From Oscheius sp. JU75 (lineage: Eukaryota > Nematoda > Chromadorea > Rhabditida > Rhabditidae): DNA of 64,000 nucleotides. The position numbers and the translations under genes were made by a program. Every line of letters begins with the position of its first letter. Positions within the stretch are counted from its first letter, which is position 1. The stretch covers positions 4,526,001 through 4,590,000 of the forward strand of contig JASJZC010000004.1 in the NCBI GenBank assembly GCA_037178855.1. The letters are read 5' to 3'. The notes beneath the pieces are model-generated. The model worked only from the letters and a program-made list of their open reading frames with translations, had not been told where the DNA came from and ran no database searches. This document shows positions 61,081 through 64,000 of this stretch, in pieces.

Positions 61081-63448
61081 ATGACTGAACAGAAGGCTGC
61101 TGTGGATCTTGTAAATGAGGAAGAAAAGCCTGAACCGGCAAAGAAACAAAATGAAGACGAGGAAAAGGAGCCAGAACCTGCGGTAAGTTTAAATCAAAGT
61201 AATTCCAGCAATTCTCTTCAGAAACCGCTAGACAGGCCAGATACTGCTGTGGCTCGACCCAAAGTGGCTCCAATAGTCTACAATGTCGACTCATACAACG
61301 CACAGATCTACGATTCATATGTACACGAGGATTTCGATGGGTGCAAGTCACTTATCGGGGTAAGTTCAGTCAAGTTCACTCTTCAAACAATCCCAAATAC
61401 AGGAACAGTTGGCAATGTTTGGAAAGAGAGCCGAGTTTGCCATGTTCATGAGAGGAGTATTGGACAGACACGAGGGAAATCTCGAAGATGCCATTGGGTG
61501 GTTCACTGAGGCTCATAAAGTCAGCAAGGATACGAAGTAGGACTTTATGGTTCAATTAAAAAAGTTTAGATATCTCACCGAGCTGGGAAGATGTCATTTT
61601 CTGCTGGGAAACCATCATGAAGCCATCGCCTTCTGCGAGAAGGCTATCATTACGAACCAGAAAGACGCTGTGGGTTTTTGTTACTACTTCATCGCTCCGC
61701 CTTTCAGAGAGCCTTCTTCTGGCTGGCTAAGTCTCTCTTCTATGTCAAGACAGATCTTTTCAATACGGCAGAGAAGGCCAAAGACATTCTTCTCCAGGCT
61801 CCCGTGGTCAAAGAGAATGCCAACCTTCTTGTCTTCTTGGCCGACCTCTACATTAAGCTGGAAGATCATTCGAAGGCAGTCGAGCTGCTTCGAGTTGCCT
61901 GTGAACGGGAGCCTGAGAATCTGGATGTGTTAACCAAACTGGGCACAGCCTACTTGAAGATCGGGAAAGAAGACGAAGCCTTTTCCATTTTCGGCAATGC
62001 TCTGACGTATGAGCCCAACCACACGAAGGTGTTGATCGCAGAAAGGGGTACAATCAGGTCTGATTCAGAGTCTACTCGGAGCCGCCTCGATTATTCAGAA
62101 ATACGGGGATTCGGACGTGGCATTGGCTAAATATCGGTAAAAGATGTGTGAGATAAACAATGAATTGAGAGTTCAGGACGGCTGTGCAGAATTGCGATTA
62201 CTCGGGCGAGTTGTGGAACAATCTTGGCCTGGCGTATCTCTCTCGAGGAAAGCTGGCCGCCGCTCATTCTCTTCTCAAAAGAGCTGCCTTTATCAAGCCC
62301 CTTAGTCACGAGTGAGCTTTCAAACTGTAAAGTCAATGATTGTTCCAGAGCCAAGTTCAATCTGGGACTCTGTCATCTGGCCATGGGTTTGAACTGTTCA
62401 GCTTTGCACTTCCTCCGAGCTGCTGCCACCTTGAAGAAGGATGATCCGAAGATACTTGGGGCGATGGGAATGGCGTTGTCTCTGATGAAGGACCCAGCCA
62501 ATGCCAGGAAAGCATATCAGAGGGCTCTGGAACTGGACGCGGGACTGAGCACAGTGAGTTTCCTCCATTGGGAGTGAAAATTGAACAGATGGAAGGGATA
62601 GAGCTATGGGAAAGGAAAAAATGCAAGAAGTAATTGGAACTGTAAAAAGACTAGTAACAGTAAAACGTTCAGCTTACAGAGACAGTGAATGGTAGGGACA
62701 GCTGGAAACTGAAGAGACAAGAGGAATTCTCCCAGAGAGAGTTTTATTCTGCCTGTTCTTTCCCCCAATCAGTAGGTCTTCTTCTCGTCCAAAGTCTTCT
62801 TCATGTCATCGAGTATCTTCTTCTCCTAGTCTAGTTTCGTCGGGTTCAGACGGTGTTTTCATGAAACTTTCACCTTGTCAACGTAATTAGAGGCCATCCT
62901 GTACTTTGCCGTCGATGAATCCACAGCGCCCGTCGCTGCTCCCTCCGGAGCATCAACCATGACTGCAGTTCCCGAACGTTCCACCATGACTGCTCTCGGA
63001 GCCCTTCCTACTGTACCATCAAGCATGACCGCTGTCTTTCTTCGGCATCTCTGATGGAGGAGGACGATTCGGCAATCAGTCGAGCTACTTTTCTGCTCCT
63101 GGAACTGGTGAAATTCCTGCTCCGAAGACGTCTGGAACTACTGGTGGTATCCCCGGTCAATCCGTCCTTTTTTAAATCCGGTCGGACCGTACACGAGTCG
63201 AGTCGGCTTCAGGAAAAAGATCTTCTTTCAGTATCTGAACTATGCTGTCTTTGAATACCGCCAGAAGAAGTACGCCATTGCCAAGAGTACAATCGAGGCT
63301 TTCGTCGGTCTGGCCAAGAAAAAAGGCGATACGGTAACTCTCTACCTCTATCTGTCAATAGTTCTTTTAGGAACTAGTGAGTCGAGCTTCGAAGATTCTC
63401 CAAGCAATCACTGATCAGTTGGGAGCAGAACTAGAACGAGAACAATAG
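61081..63448 (+). CDS. bbs-4: BBS4, TPR subunit of the BBSome
   Basis: Component of the BBSome coat that carries membrane proteins in cilia. Start at 61081 (MTEQKAAVDLVNEEEKPE), an acidic lead, then VDSYNAQIYDSYVHEDFDGC and tandem TPRs: AEFAMFMRGVLDRHEGNLED, ELGRCHFLLGNHHEAIAFCE, LADLYIKLEDHSKAVELLRV, LTKLGTAYLKIGKEDEAFSI with FGNALTYEPNHTKVL, YGDSDVALAKYR, GELWNNLGLAYLSRGKLAAA, KFNLGLCHLAMGLNCSALHF, then ALSLMKDPANARKAYQRALE. The human C-terminal block NLNYAVLLYNQGEKK matches YLNYAVFEYRQKKYAIAKST at about 63227. The gene then ends AELEREQ, TAG 63446-63448. An insert of about 650 bp separates the last TPR exons, far longer than the other introns. If that intron were retained, a stop at 62631-62633 would truncate the protein. 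Confidence 0.87.
62769..63026 (-). CDS. Candidate small gene inside the last BBS4 intron
   Basis: Antisense to BBS4. Exon 1 (63026 down) reads MLDGTVGRAPRAVMVERSGT, continues VDAPEGAATGAVDSSTAKYR and MASNYVDK, then a donor GTGAAAG. A 48-nt gap later, in phase, comes EKKILDDMKKTLDEKKTY with TGA at 62769-62771. The charged C-terminal helix and consistent phase favour a real gene of about 70 residues; the poor acceptor (GACTAG) and lack of a known family argue against it. The triplet AVM is repeated three times in the first exon and its upstream extension. Confidence 0.3.
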
Positions 63449-63502
63449 AGACTTCATTCATTCTACACAGTTATCATAAAAAGATACAATACATCCGTTT
63501 GT

Positions 63503-64000
63503 TCAGTTTCGGTTCACCTTGCGTAGTCCACGCCCGCCTCCCGCATTTCGAATCTCTGCCATCAGCGAATCTCTCAGATCCAGAGGCGACGAGCCCCTTG
63601 TCTGAATGATTGGTGTCCGCAGTCGCTGCTTTTGGTCAGTCAGCTGACTGCTGGTCACCAGAGGAGGCGGTGCTGGAGGAGCCACGGGTATCGAAGAGGG
63701 ACGGACTATGGGAGACAGAACTTGGTCTCTGAACAGTATATTAGAATCGGAGAAAAAGAGTGAACTTACATTGGCGATCTCATGAGATCTGCTGGTGGTG
63801 GTGGTGGAGGAGGAGGGGGAACTGGCATCATCATCATTGGAGGAGGGGGAGGTGGTGGGGGTGGAATGTAAGTGACCGTAATAGCAGCTGAAGTAGAAGG
63901 TGTAGCAGAAGCGGAAGTCTGATCGACCACTCGGCCCATAGCAATTCCGTTCCTTTCTATTGGAGGAGCGACCTTCCTTAAGCTCGTCTGCTCCAACATG
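63503..64000 (-). CDS. Polyproline and WH2-domain actin-binding protein, C-terminal part
   Basis: The gene enters from the right edge. Two long proline runs occur near 63780-63870, split by four methionines and a short linker, followed by DLMRSP, an intron of about 40 nt, DQVLSPIVRPSSIPVAPPAP, then a C-terminal WH2 actin-monomer-binding motif: LRDSLMAEIRNAGGGRGLRK. TGA at 63503-63505. WH2 consensus residues (Leu-x3-Ile, then Leu-Lys/Arg-x-Val) are kept. No central/acidic Arp2/3-binding tail follows, which argues against WAVE/WASP. A leiomodin-, Cobl- or WIP-type protein is more likely. The ATG at 63999 is probably internal, since no upstream context is visible. Confidence 0.7.
   Translation of the reverse strand, partial: HVGADELKEGRSSNRKERNCYGPSGRSDFRFCYTFYFSCYYGHLHSTPTTSPSSNDDDASSPSSSTTTTSRSHEIANVSSLFFSDSNILFRDQVLSPIVRPSSIPVAPPAPPPLVTSSQLTDQKQRLRTPIIQTRGSSPLDLRDSLMAEIRNAGGGRGLRKVNRN

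Overview
This is a gene-dense animal nuclear genome. Proteins such as RIM-binding protein, IA-2, a TRPC channel, HIP1/Sla2, GIGYF, BBS4 and Transformer-2 place it in Metazoa. Nearly every gene is broken by very short GT-AG introns, about 38-48 nt where I could measure them, with acceptors of the TTTCAG/TTCCAG/TTTTAG type. Many start codons lie 0-25 nt downstream of an acceptor-like pyrimidine-AG, which suggests spliced-leader trans-splicing. A nematode (or another compact, trans-splicing invertebrate such as an appendicularian) is the best guess. The species cannot be named from the sequence, and I identified no mitochondrial, bacterial or viral sequence. All gene models are my own splicing by eye. 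Ends of well-conserved genes are firmer than exon edges.

Layout: 1-7 kb holds a partial RIM-binding protein gene and ALKBH8, both on minus. 7-13 kb is the splicing factor CWF19L2 (+), whose 1.9 kb intron contains a secreted PAN-domain gene on the other strand. 13-15 kb holds Transformer-2 and a C1orf131-like nucleolar protein (both -). 15-20 kb holds Slingshot cofilin phosphatase (+), mitochondrial ATP synthase subunit c (-) and glycolipid transfer protein (+). 20-23 kb is a tight cluster of FBXO28 (-), an NCBP2-AS2-type microprotein (+) and CISD3 (-). 23-25 kb is a decayed zone with repeats, a hairpin element and a forkhead pseudogene. 25-32 kb holds an intronless mitotic cyclin-like gene and the whole IA-2 (PTPRN) gene (both -). 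32-37 kb is sparser, with a RING-finger protein (+) and an unrecognised basic protein carrying an internal repeat (-).

37-41 kb is GIGYF (+), the translational repressor scaffold. 41-43 kb is mostly empty, with one candidate secreted peptide. 43-48 kb is a TRPC cation channel (+). 48-49.4 kb is a broken tau-tubulin-kinase-like gene (-) with an internal micro-inversion. 49-53 kb holds a divergent possible Integrator-subunit-14-like gene (-), an orphan acidic protein (+) and a small secreted cysteine-rich CS-alpha-beta (defensin-like) peptide (+). 53-57 kb on minus carries TXNDC17, OSGEP, a MIEF1-microprotein-like LYR protein and the PIP2 4-phosphatase TMEM55. The LYR reading frame ends only 3 nt before the OSGEP start. 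57-60.5 kb is HIP1/Sla2 (-), 61-63.4 kb is BBS4 (+), and the right edge is the C-terminus of a polyproline/WH2 actin-binding protein (-).

Most genes are unrelated housekeeping or neuronal genes packed together. The points that deserve follow-up are the LYR-OSGEP junction, the 29-bp divergent gap between FBXO28 and the microprotein, the inverted block in the kinase pseudogene, the forkhead pseudogene, the CS-alpha-beta peptide and the IA-2 active-site replacement.
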